DNA from: Verrucomicrobiota bacterium
Lineage (GTDB): Bacteria > Verrucomicrobiota > Verrucomicrobiia > Opitutales > Opitutaceae
Length of the DNA: 64,000 nt
Assembly (NCBI GenBank): GCA_019510185.1
Contig: JAEKKV010000021.1
Span: forward strand, 30,037-94,036
Reading direction: 5' to 3'
The notes under the pieces are model-generated. The model did not search any database and was not told where the DNA came from. It saw only the letters and a list, made by a program, of their open reading frames with translations. Below, piece by piece: positions 1-7,287 of the stretch; position 1 is the stretch's first letter; each line of letters opens with the position of its first letter. Made by a program: the position numbers and the translations under genes.

Positions 1-880
1 CAACGCCGTGATCCTCGCGCACAATTACCAGATCGAGGCCATCCAGCAGGTGGCCGATTACGTGGGCGATTCGCTCGGTCTCTCCTATCAGGCGCAGGCC
101 GCCCAAGCCGATGCGATTCTCTTCTGCGGCGTGCACTTCATGGCCGAGACCGCGAAAATCGTTAACCCCGGCCGCACCGTCCTCCTGCCCGACCTCGAAG
201 CCGGCTGCTCCCTTTCCGACTCCTGCCCGGCCGAGCGGCTCGCCGCCTACAAAGCGGCCAATCCCGACGTCTACGTCGTCGCCTATATCAATTGCTCCGC
301 CGGCGTGAAGGCTCTCAGCGACGTGATCTGCACCAGCGGCAACGCGGTCAAAATCGTCAACCAGATCCCCGCCGACCGCGACATCCTCTTCGTGCCCGAC
401 CAAAATCTCGGCCAATGGGTCTCGCAGAAGACCGGCCGAAAAATGCGGCTGTGGCCGGGAAGCTGTTACGCCCACGTGATGTTCACGGTCCAAGCCATCG
501 AGAAGATCCGCAGCCAGTTCCCCGACGCGCCCGTGGTCGCCCATCCGGAATGCGTGCAAGCCGTGCGCGACATCGCCGACGAGGTGTGCTCGACCGAGTT
601 GATGGTCAAGTTCGCCAAGGAAACGCCCGCCGAGCGCATCATCGTGGTGACCGAGAGCGGCATGCTTCACCGCCTGCGCCGCGAGGTGCCGCACAAGACG
701 TTCATCGCCGGCCCGACTGACACCTGCGCCTGCAACGACTGCCGCTTCATGAAAATGAACACCATCGAGAAGGTGCGCGACGCGTTGAAAACCATGTCGC
801 CCGTCATCGATGTGCCCGAGCCTGTTCGCAGCGCCGCGCTCATCCCGATCCAACGCATGCTCGACTGGAGCAAGCGCTAA
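1..880 (+). CDS. nadA: Quinolinate synthase NadA, 5' end cut by window edge
   Basis: Condenses iminoaspartate with dihydroxyacetone phosphate to make quinolinate for NAD synthesis; cytoplasmic [4Fe-4S] enzyme. The frame is already open at base 2 and reads N-A-V-I-L-A-H-N-Y-Q, the start of the first conserved NadA block, so the true start lies left of the window and the GTG at 8 is internal. The three cluster cysteines expected from the family are visible in EAGCSLSDSC, WPGSCYAHVMF and TCACNDCRFMKMN. The C-terminus is complete, ending in TAA at 878-880. It converges on the M23 peptidase gene with only three bases between the two stops. Confidence 0.95.
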   Translation, partial: NAVILAHNYQIEAIQQVADYVGDSLGLSYQAQAAQADAILFCGVHFMAETAKIVNPGRTVLLPDLEAGCSLSDSCPAERLAAYKAANPDVYVVAYINCSAGVKALSDVICTSGNAVKIVNQIPADRDILFVPDQNLGQWVSQKTGRKMRLWPGSCYAHVMFTVQAIEKIRSQFPDAPVVAHPECVQAVRDIADEVCSTELMVKFAKETPAERIIVVTESGMLHRLRREVPHKTFIAGPTDTCACNDCRFMKMNTIEKVRDALKTMSPVIDVPEPVRSAALIPIQRMLDWSKR

Positions 881-883
881 CCG

Positions 884-1903
884 CTACCGCAGCCCGAAGA
901 GCAGCTGCAGGACGGTCTCCAGATCTTTGCCCGGCACGGTGGCGCCGTGCCGCGTCACGGCGATGGCTTTGCAGCGGGTTTTGCGCAGCGCCGCCGCGTC
1001 CACCTCCAGCAGGCGGACTTCATCCGGACGGTAGCCGATCACCTCCATCGCGCCGAGTGGCGTCCAGGAAAACGGCAGGCCCGTCCAGTTCACCTTGACC
1101 TCCCAGCCGGCCACGCCCGAGGCCGGTATTTCTTTCGTCAGCAGTTCCGGATAACGCTGCACGAAATCCGGCACCTTGCGCGTGGCGATGCGCACGCGGG
1201 CGACGGCGGGCAGTTGCGCGAAATAGCCCTGGAAATCGTCCACCCGGCGCGCCCGGAACTGGTTGTAAACATCCAGCGCGTCGACGCCCATGAGGTTCAT
1301 CCCGTTGTAGAGGCCATGGACATTCGCGCTGCCGAACTGCTTCCAGTCATACCACGACTGGAACTCCCTCGTGACCATCAGGCCGATTTCGAAATGCAGA
1401 TGCGCGCGCTCCTTCGGAAAACCGCCGTGGTCCGCCGTGTGACCCATGATGGCGATGACTTGGCCGGTCGTGACCGTGTCCCCGATTTTCAAACCCGGTG
1501 CCGTGCTGCTGAGATGCGCGTAAAGCGTGTAGACCGGCGGGTGCATGTCCGGGTGTTCGAGCACGATGTAGCGGCCGTAATTGCTCTCACCGACCCGCGC
1601 ATTGATGTAGCGCACCACGCCGGGCAACGCCGCGAAAATGGGATCGGTCGGCTCGCCCTGACGGTTGCGCGAAACGGGCTTCAGATCGACGCCTTCGTGA
1701 AACTGCCCGCCACCGCTGCGAGCGCAGCCGAACAAACCCGACTCCGCCTCACCCGAGGCCGTCGCCTGCACGTAGGCGTCGATCGGCTTGCCCTCGAAGT
1801 AGGCCGGATTGGGCGTGGGCCAGGCGAGTTCGATGTGCGGCGTGGCCGCGGCCAGACCGGAAGCAAACAGGATCAATGACGCCCCAACCGCGCGGCCAAC
1901 CAT
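884..1903 (-). CDS. Secreted M23-family metallopeptidase
   Basis: 339 aa with an N-terminal signal peptide (about residues 1-20, ending GLAAA). The M23/LytM zinc site is intact: H69 and D73 in FHEGVDL, YAH at 128-130, and the HLH pair at 168-170 followed by FEIGL. M23 enzymes usually cut peptidoglycan cross-bridges or stems, or act as degenerate hydrolase activators; with all ligands present this one is probably active. The C-terminal 150 residues after the catalytic domain are not recognised and could hold a substrate-binding module. The start lies 3 bases after the stop of the upstream lipoprotein gene, so the two are probably cotranscribed, with hemW further upstream on the same strand. 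Confidence 0.88.
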   Translation of the reverse strand: MVGRAVGASLILFASGLAAATPHIELAWPTPNPAYFEGKPIDAYVQATASGEAESGLFGCARSGGGQFHEGVDLKPVSRNRQGEPTDPIFAALPGVVRYINARVGESNYGRYIVLEHPDMHPPVYTLYAHLSSTAPGLKIGDTVTTGQVIAIMGHTADHGGFPKERAHLHFEIGLMVTREFQSWYDWKQFGSANVHGLYNGMNLMGVDALDVYNQFRARRVDDFQGYFAQLPAVARVRIATRKVPDFVQRYPELLTKEIPASGVAGWEVKVNWTGLPFSWTPLGAMEVIGYRPDEVRLLEVDAAALRKTRCKAIAVTRHGATVPGKDLETVLQLLFGLR

Positions 1904-1906
1904 CGT

Positions 1907-2416
1907 TCAGGATTTCTTCTTGATGATTTCCTTCTGAATCTCGTCGGAGGTGCCGTTGAGATTTTTGATCAACGCGGGCAGCAAATCATCGGGAATCTCC
2001 ACGAAGGTCGCCACCGATCCCGCGCCAAAGGGACGGTCGATCTGGCGCGCGCCCACCGCCTTGTCATTGATCGTCAGCACCAGACGGCGACCTTGGTTGT
2101 CGCCGGTAAAACGATAGAGATCCCGCGCAGCGTCGGCCGTCAGGTGAAAGAGCAGGAATTGCCCCATGTCCGACTTCGCCAACTCCACATGCACGATATC
2201 GAACTCCGCGATGACCGGCTTGCTGTTGACCGCGATCTTCACCCCGCTGACCGGCAGGGTCGCGGACGCGAAGGCGTCGCCCTCCGCCACCTCCAGGAAA
2301 AACCGCGCCACCGTGGGGTCGTAATCGCGTTTTTTGGAAAAGCTGTTGCAGCCCGACATCGCAAAAAGGGACACCAGTCCCAGGAGAAGAACGGAAAGGC
2401 GCAGGGAGGATTTCAT
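1907..2416 (-). CDS. Lipoprotein, possibly SecD P1-head-like
   Basis: 169 aa. A basic start (MKSSLR), a hydrophobic core and the lipobox AMSGC indicate export and lipid attachment at Cys22. The mature part (ARFFLEVAEGDAFASATLPVSGVKI, then a domain with LTADAARDLYRFTGDNQGRRLVL and TINDKAVGA) recalls the SecDF P1 head subdomain, in which a short strand reports on residual translation of a substrate; that link rests on a few motifs and is tentative. The C-terminus ends in a lysine-rich tail. It lies between hemW and the M23 peptidase gene in a minus-strand run, 3 bases from the latter, which suggests an envelope role. No enzyme motif is visible. Confidence 0.8.
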   Translation of the reverse strand: MKSSLRLSVLLLGLVSLFAMSGCNSFSKKRDYDPTVARFFLEVAEGDAFASATLPVSGVKIAVNSKPVIAEFDIVHVELAKSDMGQFLLFHLTADAARDLYRFTGDNQGRRLVLTINDKAVGARQIDRPFGAGSVATFVEIPDDLLPALIKNLNGTSDEIQKEIIKKKS

Positions 2417-2476
2417 AGAAAGGGGGGACTCCCGACGAGACGGGGCAAATCGATCTTTAGCAAGGGCCGACCTCGC

Positions 2477-3661
2477 TCAGGTCGATATCTCCTCTGAAAA
2501 CGCCTGCATGAGCCGTGTTCCCACCGAATCGGCCAAAAGCCGCCCGCGCGGCGTCAGGCGCAGGCAGCCGTCCGTTATCCCGGCCAGCCCCGCCTCCGTC
2601 AGCAGCGCGGTCTCGTTCGCCACCGCCGCCCAGGGCGCCCGGGGAAACCGTCTGCGCAAGGCCGCGAGATCCACGCCGGCGTTCATGCGCACGCCGAAGA
2701 TCAACGCATCCTCCACCAGCAACGCCGGCGTGAGCGCCACGCGATCCTCGCTGAGACGTTCGCCGCGCGTGATCTGCGCCAGCCACTGGTCGAGGTCGGA
2801 AACATTGGCGCCGCGCCAGCCGGCGTGCTGCGAGGCGGCCGACGGCCCGAGGCCGATCCATTCGTGCATACGCCAGGTGTTCAGGTTGTGCAGGCAGGCA
2901 TGGCCCGGCCGCGCGAAGTTGGAGACTTCATATTGCGCGTAACCCGCCGCCTCCAGCCGCGCCCACGTTGTCTCGTAAAGCCGGGCCTCGTGCTCGACAT
3001 CGAGCTTCACCTGCCCTTTGGAAAGCTTCACCCACAGCTTGGTGTCCTCCTCGAACGTCAGGCAGTAGGTCGAAAGATGATCGGGCGCGAGCGCGAGCGC
3101 CTCGTTGAGATCCGCCAGCCAGGCGGCCTCGTCCTGACCGGGCAGCGCAAACATCAGGTCGAGATTCACGCTCGCGAAATCCGCCGTGCGGATGCGTTCG
3201 TAAGCTCGAAAAATCTGCTCCCGCGTGTGCTGCCGCCCCAGCCCGTCGAGCAACGCCGGTTGAAACGATTGCGCGCCCATCGAGATGCGGGTGACGCCGA
3301 TTTCCTTCAACGCCGCCAGCCGCGCCGCGGTCACCGAAGCCGGGGCCATCTCGACCGTCCACTCGACCGGACGCCCGCCCAGCCGCGGCTGCAGGATCGC
3401 TCCCAGCCGGCGGATGTCGTCCGGCGCGAGCAATCCCGGCGTGCCGCCGCCCCAGAAAACCGTGGTCACCGGCCGGGACCAGGAAACCAAGGCCGCCTCA
3501 TTCGCAATTCCTTGAAGGAACCGATCCACCCCGTCCGCGGTCGGCGTGGTTTGATAGAACGCACAAAAATCGCACGTCGACGCACAGAACGGCACATGCA
3601 CATACACTCCCAACGGTTCGGCGTAAGGTGTGTCCTGCGGTGCGGAAATGATTTCGCTCAT
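2477..3661 (-). CDS. hemW: HemW-like radical SAM protein (coproporphyrinogen III oxidase family)
   Basis: 394 aa from the ATG at 3661. An in-frame ATG at 3718 would add 19 residues but would cross the start of the divergent gene, and the similarity begins after it. The radical SAM cysteines are C26, C30 and C33 (VPFCASTCDFCAF, spacing CX3CX2C), followed by FWGGGTP for SAM binding, GAQSFQ, and the HemW-type C-terminal winged-helix region. HemW proteins are heme chaperones; true HemN oxidases have a fourth nearby Cys, which is absent here (AF follows C33). Downstream on the same strand are a lipoprotein gene and an M23 peptidase gene. I favour HemW over HemN, but the sequence alone cannot prove it. 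Confidence 0.92.
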   Translation of the reverse strand: MSEIISAPQDTPYAEPLGVYVHVPFCASTCDFCAFYQTTPTADGVDRFLQGIANEAALVSWSRPVTTVFWGGGTPGLLAPDDIRRLGAILQPRLGGRPVEWTVEMAPASVTAARLAALKEIGVTRISMGAQSFQPALLDGLGRQHTREQIFRAYERIRTADFASVNLDLMFALPGQDEAAWLADLNEALALAPDHLSTYCLTFEEDTKLWVKLSKGQVKLDVEHEARLYETTWARLEAAGYAQYEVSNFARPGHACLHNLNTWRMHEWIGLGPSAASQHAGWRGANVSDLDQWLAQITRGERLSEDRVALTPALLVEDALIFGVRMNAGVDLAALRRRFPRAPWAAVANETALLTEAGLAGITDGCLRLTPRGRLLADSVGTRLMQAFSEEIST

Positions 3662-3717
3662 TGCCAAGGTCCGGCGTTTCTGTTGCGTTTCGGGCGATTT
3701 TAAATCTGAAAAACCCA
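3662..3717. promoter_or_regulatory. Divergent promoter region hemW / IPT lipoprotein
   Basis: 56 bases lie between two divergent ATG codons, at 3661 (minus) and 3718 (plus). Both genes need a promoter here or reaching into the neighbour's 5' end. The stretch has an AT-rich block (TTTTAAATCTGAAAAACC) just before the plus-strand ATG. No clear -35/-10 pair could be fixed. Confidence 0.35.
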
Positions 3718-4632
3718 ATGCAAAACAACCGATTCTCCCACGCGAGACGAATCTTCCTGACGATCAGCGCCGCCCTTGGACTCTTCCTCCTCGCCGGCTG
3801 CGAAGTTCCCATCGTCAATCTCACCCCGAGCGTCATCCCGGAAAATCCGTCGCAGATCTACACGATCTCCGCGCGCGTGAATCCCCAGGTGCCCAATCTC
3901 GTCCCGGGCAGCCTCCTCGTCCGCATCATCATCGACGGCCAGAGCTTCCCGATGAAGAAGAGCGATCTCGGCGCCAACATCTACGAGTTCGACTACCAGC
4001 TCCCCGCCGGCCGCAGCGAGATCGCCTACTACTACCTGGTGAACTACAAATTCGAGCATGACAGCATCGTCAGCTCCCGCGAGGAGTACTCGGATGTCAT
4101 TCACGCCAAGATCATCGGTCGCTACGTGCTCTCGCTCGAGGTCAACCGCGGCCCCGTCGGCGCCCGCGTGAGCATCCTCGGCCGCGGCTTCACCGCGCAG
4201 GACACCGTCACCTTCGACGGCACCTCCGCCCGCACCGTTTTCGAATCGCCCAACGCGATCAGCTTCTTCGTTCCCGCCGTCGAGCCCAACCGCAACTACA
4301 AGGTCGAGATCGCCGGCGCCAACGGCGTCTCCTCGGTCGGCACCTTCCGCGTCGATCCCACCGCCCTCGCCGTCTCGCCCACCGAGCTCTCCCTCAAACA
4401 CGGCGAAACCCAGACGCTCACCTTCACCCTGCCGACCCCCGCCCCCACCGGCGGCCTGCTCCTCGACGTCACCACCGACGCGCCCGAGAGCGTGATCATG
4501 CCCGAGGTCGTCGTTCCCGCCGGCAGCTCCAGCGCCACGGTCAACGTCACCGGCGGCAAACCCGGCTCCGGCAGCCTCTTCCTCAAGGGCTTCGGTTCCG
4601 GCGAAATCACCGTGCCCGTCACGGTGAAGTAA
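3718..4632 (+). CDS. IPT/TIG-domain lipoprotein
   Basis: 304 aa. The start at 3718 gives a basic N-terminus (MQNNRFSHARR), a hydrophobic stretch and the lipobox LLAGC, so it is a probable lipoprotein. After a 100-residue N-terminal beta domain comes an IPT/TIG immunoglobulin-like fold (about residues 140-220: GPVGARVSILGRGFTAQDTV ... VPAVEPNRNYKVEIAGANGVSS), then a third beta domain with alternating Val/Thr strands. Such proteins are generally extracellular binding or structural modules; no catalytic motif is seen. It is single-gene, followed by a strong terminator and divergent from hemW. Its specific role is unknown. Confidence 0.85.
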   Translation: MQNNRFSHARRIFLTISAALGLFLLAGCEVPIVNLTPSVIPENPSQIYTISARVNPQVPNLVPGSLLVRIIIDGQSFPMKKSDLGANIYEFDYQLPAGRSEIAYYYLVNYKFEHDSIVSSREEYSDVIHAKIIGRYVLSLEVNRGPVGARVSILGRGFTAQDTVTFDGTSARTVFESPNAISFFVPAVEPNRNYKVEIAGANGVSSVGTFRVDPTALAVSPTELSLKHGETQTLTFTLPTPAPTGGLLLDVTTDAPESVIMPEVVVPAGSSSATVNVTGGKPGSGSLFLKGFGSGEITVPVTVK

Positions 4633-4651
4633 ACCGCCGCTCCCGCTTCCC

Positions 4652-4682
4652 AAGCCGGCCTCCGAACGAGGCCGGCTTTTTT
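4652..4682 (+). terminator. Rho-independent terminator after IPT lipoprotein gene
   Basis: An 11-bp perfect stem, AAGCCGGCCTC and GAGGCCGGCTT, with a 5-base loop (CGAAC), runs into six T residues. It lies 19 bases past the TAA of the lipoprotein gene and also separates it from the convergent endonuclease-fold gene ending at 4688. Confidence 0.8.
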
Positions 4683-4687
4683 GCGCC

Positions 4688-5626
4688 TTATTTCGGCGCC
4701 GGCCCGGTCGGCTCGCCGCGCGAAGGCGTCCGCCCGAGATCCAGCACCGCGACCAGCGGACGATGATCGCTCGCCACCGCCGTCTCCGGAACGTCAACGA
4801 TCCGTCCCACCCCGCCCTTCACCGCTGGCCACAGGCCGGGCGAAATGAGCATGTGATCGACCCGCGAATACGAGTCGCCGCGCTTGAAGAAATGCGTCCA
4901 CACCTCGCCGCGACTGTCGGCCGCCGGCAGCCATTCGGCGATCAACGTCTTGCCCCGTTCCAACATCGCCCGCACGGGCCGGCTGCTTCGCACGTCGTTG
5001 AAGTCCCCCAGGACAAGAAAGCGCGCGGACGCCGGATTCGGGAACGTCGCCAGCACCCGGTCGCGGATCGCCGTCGCCTCGCCCGCCCGCTGAAGTGCCG
5101 ATTCCGGATCGTCCTTCCGGTCGGTGTAGCGGCTCTTCAGATGAACGACAAACAGCGTCACCTCGCCGCCCTCCGCGGCCAGATGCAGTTCCAGCAGGCC
5201 GCGCTTCACCTTCTCCACTCCGTCGAAATAACGAAACGACAGCTCCGTGTGCTTCACCACCGCCGTAAAAGGCCGGCGCGACAGGACCGCGACATGCCGG
5301 TCCTCGTCCGCCGCGGCCAGCACCACCGCATGCGGATAAACCACGCCTTCCTTCGCCAGGTCGCGTTGCAATTCCTGCAAAAACGTCTCGCCCCCGATTT
5401 CCTGCAAGGCGATCACGTCGGCGTTCAGGCCGCGAATCACCGTCCGCAACGCGGTCTTTTCCACCTCGGGCTTGGGATAGGCCTGGCGATAGACGCCGTC
5501 GACCAGACGGTCGGCCAGCGTGTAGTTTTCGACGTTGTAGGTCGCGATCGTGAGCGTCTCGGCGTGAACGGACGCCAGCAGGCTCAAGAGGGCAAAACCA
5601 AGGAAATAGAATCGTTTCGATGCCAT
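4688..5626 (-). CDS. Secreted endonuclease/exonuclease/phosphatase-fold protein
   Basis: 312 aa with a signal peptide (about residues 1-22, ending SVHA). Motifs of the DNase I/EEP fold appear in order: ATYNVENY (metal-site Asn), ALQEIGGE (metal-site Glu), VVHLKSRY (His), VLGDFNDV (Asp/Asn) and SDHRPLVA (catalytic Asp-His). This makes it a Mg-dependent phosphodiesterase, either an extracellular nuclease or a phosphatase; the fold alone does not say which. Its stop faces the terminator at 4652-4682. The M48 protease gene lies 31 bases upstream on the same strand, so they may share a transcript. Confidence 0.86.
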   Translation of the reverse strand: MASKRFYFLGFALLSLLASVHAETLTIATYNVENYTLADRLVDGVYRQAYPKPEVEKTALRTVIRGLNADVIALQEIGGETFLQELQRDLAKEGVVYPHAVVLAAADEDRHVAVLSRRPFTAVVKHTELSFRYFDGVEKVKRGLLELHLAAEGGEVTLFVVHLKSRYTDRKDDPESALQRAGEATAIRDRVLATFPNPASARFLVLGDFNDVRSSRPVRAMLERGKTLIAEWLPAADSRGEVWTHFFKRGDSYSRVDHMLISPGLWPAVKGGVGRIVDVPETAVASDHRPLVAVLDLGRTPSRGEPTGPAPK

Positions 5627-5657
5627 GACATTCTCGGTTTCCGACCTCGCCCGCGGA

Positions 5658-6896
5658 TCACCCGGTTTTCGCGAGCGCCGCCTCCCGCTCGACCAGCGTC
5701 GGGTGCGAGTAATAAAACCCGCTGAACCACGGATGGGGCGTCAGGTTGCTCAGGTTTTTCTGCGCGAGTTTCCGCAGCGCCGCCACCAGCGGCGCCGGTC
5801 CGCCCATCGCGTCACGGGCAAAGGCGTCCGCCTCGTATTCGTGCTTCCGTGACAGAAGGTTCGACAGCGGCGTGAACCAGAAGGTCGCCGCCCCGCCGAG
5901 CAGACCGAAGAGCAGAAACGCCGGGGCGAGCGCGTGCGCTGGAAAGCCGAAGACCGGGTTGAACCAGTCGCTGGCCGCCAGCCAGGCGATCGCCGCGAAG
6001 CCCGCGAGCTCGGCCAGCGCCGCCACCGCCAGCATCTTGGGAATGTGGCCGCGCCGGTAATGGCCGACCTCGTGCGCCAGCACCGCCTCCAGTTCCTCCG
6101 GCGTGAGCTGGGCGATGAGCGTGTCGAACAGCACGATCCGGCGGAAACGGCCGAAGCCGGTGAAGAACGCATTGGAGTGACCCGAGCGTTTGCTGCCGTC
6201 CATCACCTCGATGGCGGCGGCTTTGAAGCCGGTGCGCTCCGCCAGCGCCAGCAACCGGGTGCGCAACTCGCCTTCGGGCAGCGGCGTGAGTTTGTTGAAC
6301 AGCGGCATGATGAGCTTCGGGTAGAGGACCATCATCAGAAGTTGAAAACCGAAGAGCAGCGCGAAGCCCCAGAGCCACCACCGTCCGCCCACCCGGCCGA
6401 CCAGCGCCAGCAGCGCCCACAGCAACGGAAACCCGATCACGAAGGCCAGCAGGCCGCCCTTGAGCTTGTCCGTTAACCAGAGCTTCGGCGTGGCCTTGTT
6501 GAAACCGAAGCGCCCCTCCAGCCGGAACTGCCCCCACCAATCGAAGGGCAGCGCCGGGATGCTCAGGAGCACGCCCGCAAAAAGAATAAACAACGCGTCG
6601 TCCCACTGCGCCGCCGGGGCCCACGCCGTCACCCGGTAAAACAACCAGGGCAATACGCCGCTCGCCAGCGCGAGGAGCAGGACGCCCGTGTCGAACAGCA
6701 TCTCCACCATGCCGAAACGATTTTTCGCGAGCGTGTAGTCCACCGCCTTGCGATAAGTTTCGTCATCCATGATCGCGGCCACCGCCGCGGGAGCCCGCCC
6801 GGAATGCCGGCGCACTTCCGCCCGGTTCAAGGCCGCCAAGCCCAGCTCGGCCAGCAACTTGGCAACAACCAGAATCACCACGACAAGGAAAACCAT
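5658..6896 (-). CDS. M48 (Ste24/CaaX protease-like) membrane metallopeptidase
   Basis: 412 aa from the ATG at 6896; a further 22 upstream residues are open but not protein-like, and the chosen start begins directly with the first membrane helix (MVFLVVVILVVAKLLAE). Several hydrophobic helices surround the zinc motif HEVGH (275-279), with a third ligand expected in the later KHEYEADAFA. The length and order match Ste24-type peptidases (DWWGQFRLEGRFGFNK is a family hallmark) more than HtpX, which is shorter. In bacteria the role is probably membrane protein quality control, since CaaX prenylation is not expected. The next gene upstream, xseB, is divergent. Confidence 0.9.
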   Translation of the reverse strand: MVFLVVVILVVAKLLAELGLAALNRAEVRRHSGRAPAAVAAIMDDETYRKAVDYTLAKNRFGMVEMLFDTGVLLLALASGVLPWLFYRVTAWAPAAQWDDALFILFAGVLLSIPALPFDWWGQFRLEGRFGFNKATPKLWLTDKLKGGLLAFVIGFPLLWALLALVGRVGGRWWLWGFALLFGFQLLMMVLYPKLIMPLFNKLTPLPEGELRTRLLALAERTGFKAAAIEVMDGSKRSGHSNAFFTGFGRFRRIVLFDTLIAQLTPEELEAVLAHEVGHYRRGHIPKMLAVAALAELAGFAAIAWLAASDWFNPVFGFPAHALAPAFLLFGLLGGAATFWFTPLSNLLSRKHEYEADAFARDAMGGPAPLVAALRKLAQKNLSNLTPHPWFSGFYYSHPTLVEREAALAKTG

Positions 6897-6997
6897 GGAG
6901 CCACTCCAGCGGATTCCCTTCGCAGGCCAACCCCAATTTAAGCACGGTCGCACCCGGACCAAAGTTTGATTGAAAAGCCGCCCTCCGCTCGCATGGT

Positions 6998-7255
6998 TTG
7001 TCCGCTGTGGAAGCCAAAACCAAACAACCGCCGTCGTTCGAGGACGCCTTGGAGCGTCTTGAAGCCATCGTGGAATCGATGGAATCCGGCGAGGTGCCGC
7101 TGGCCGAATTGCTGGCGAAGTTTGAAGAAGGCAACACGTTGCTCAAAGTCTGCGAATCCCGCCTGAAAGAAGCCGAGCTCAAGATTGAGCAGCTCAAAAA
7201 ACAAAAGGACGGCTCCGCCGCCTTTTCCCCGTTTGAAACCGAACGCGGCGCCTGA
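6998..7255 (+). CDS. xseB: Exodeoxyribonuclease VII small subunit
   Basis: 85 aa, a typical size. The sequence SFEDALERLEAIVESMESGE and LLAKFEEGNTLLKVCESRL is the XseB helical hairpin that binds the large subunit XseA. There is no in-frame ATG: the candidates are TTG at 6998 or GTG at 7007, both just before the conserved helix; TTG was chosen as the earlier. No good ribosome site stands out. Exo VII degrades single-stranded DNA. xseA is not in this window. The gene sits 32 bases before dxs, the same neighbour pairing known from the enterobacterial xseB-ispA-dxs order, though ispA is missing here. Confidence 0.85.
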   Translation: MSAVEAKTKQPPSFEDALERLEAIVESMESGEVPLAELLAKFEEGNTLLKVCESRLKEAELKIEQLKKQKDGSAAFSPFETERGA

Positions 7256-7287
7256 GCCGCGCCCGTCGCCGTCCGACTTTCCCGTTG

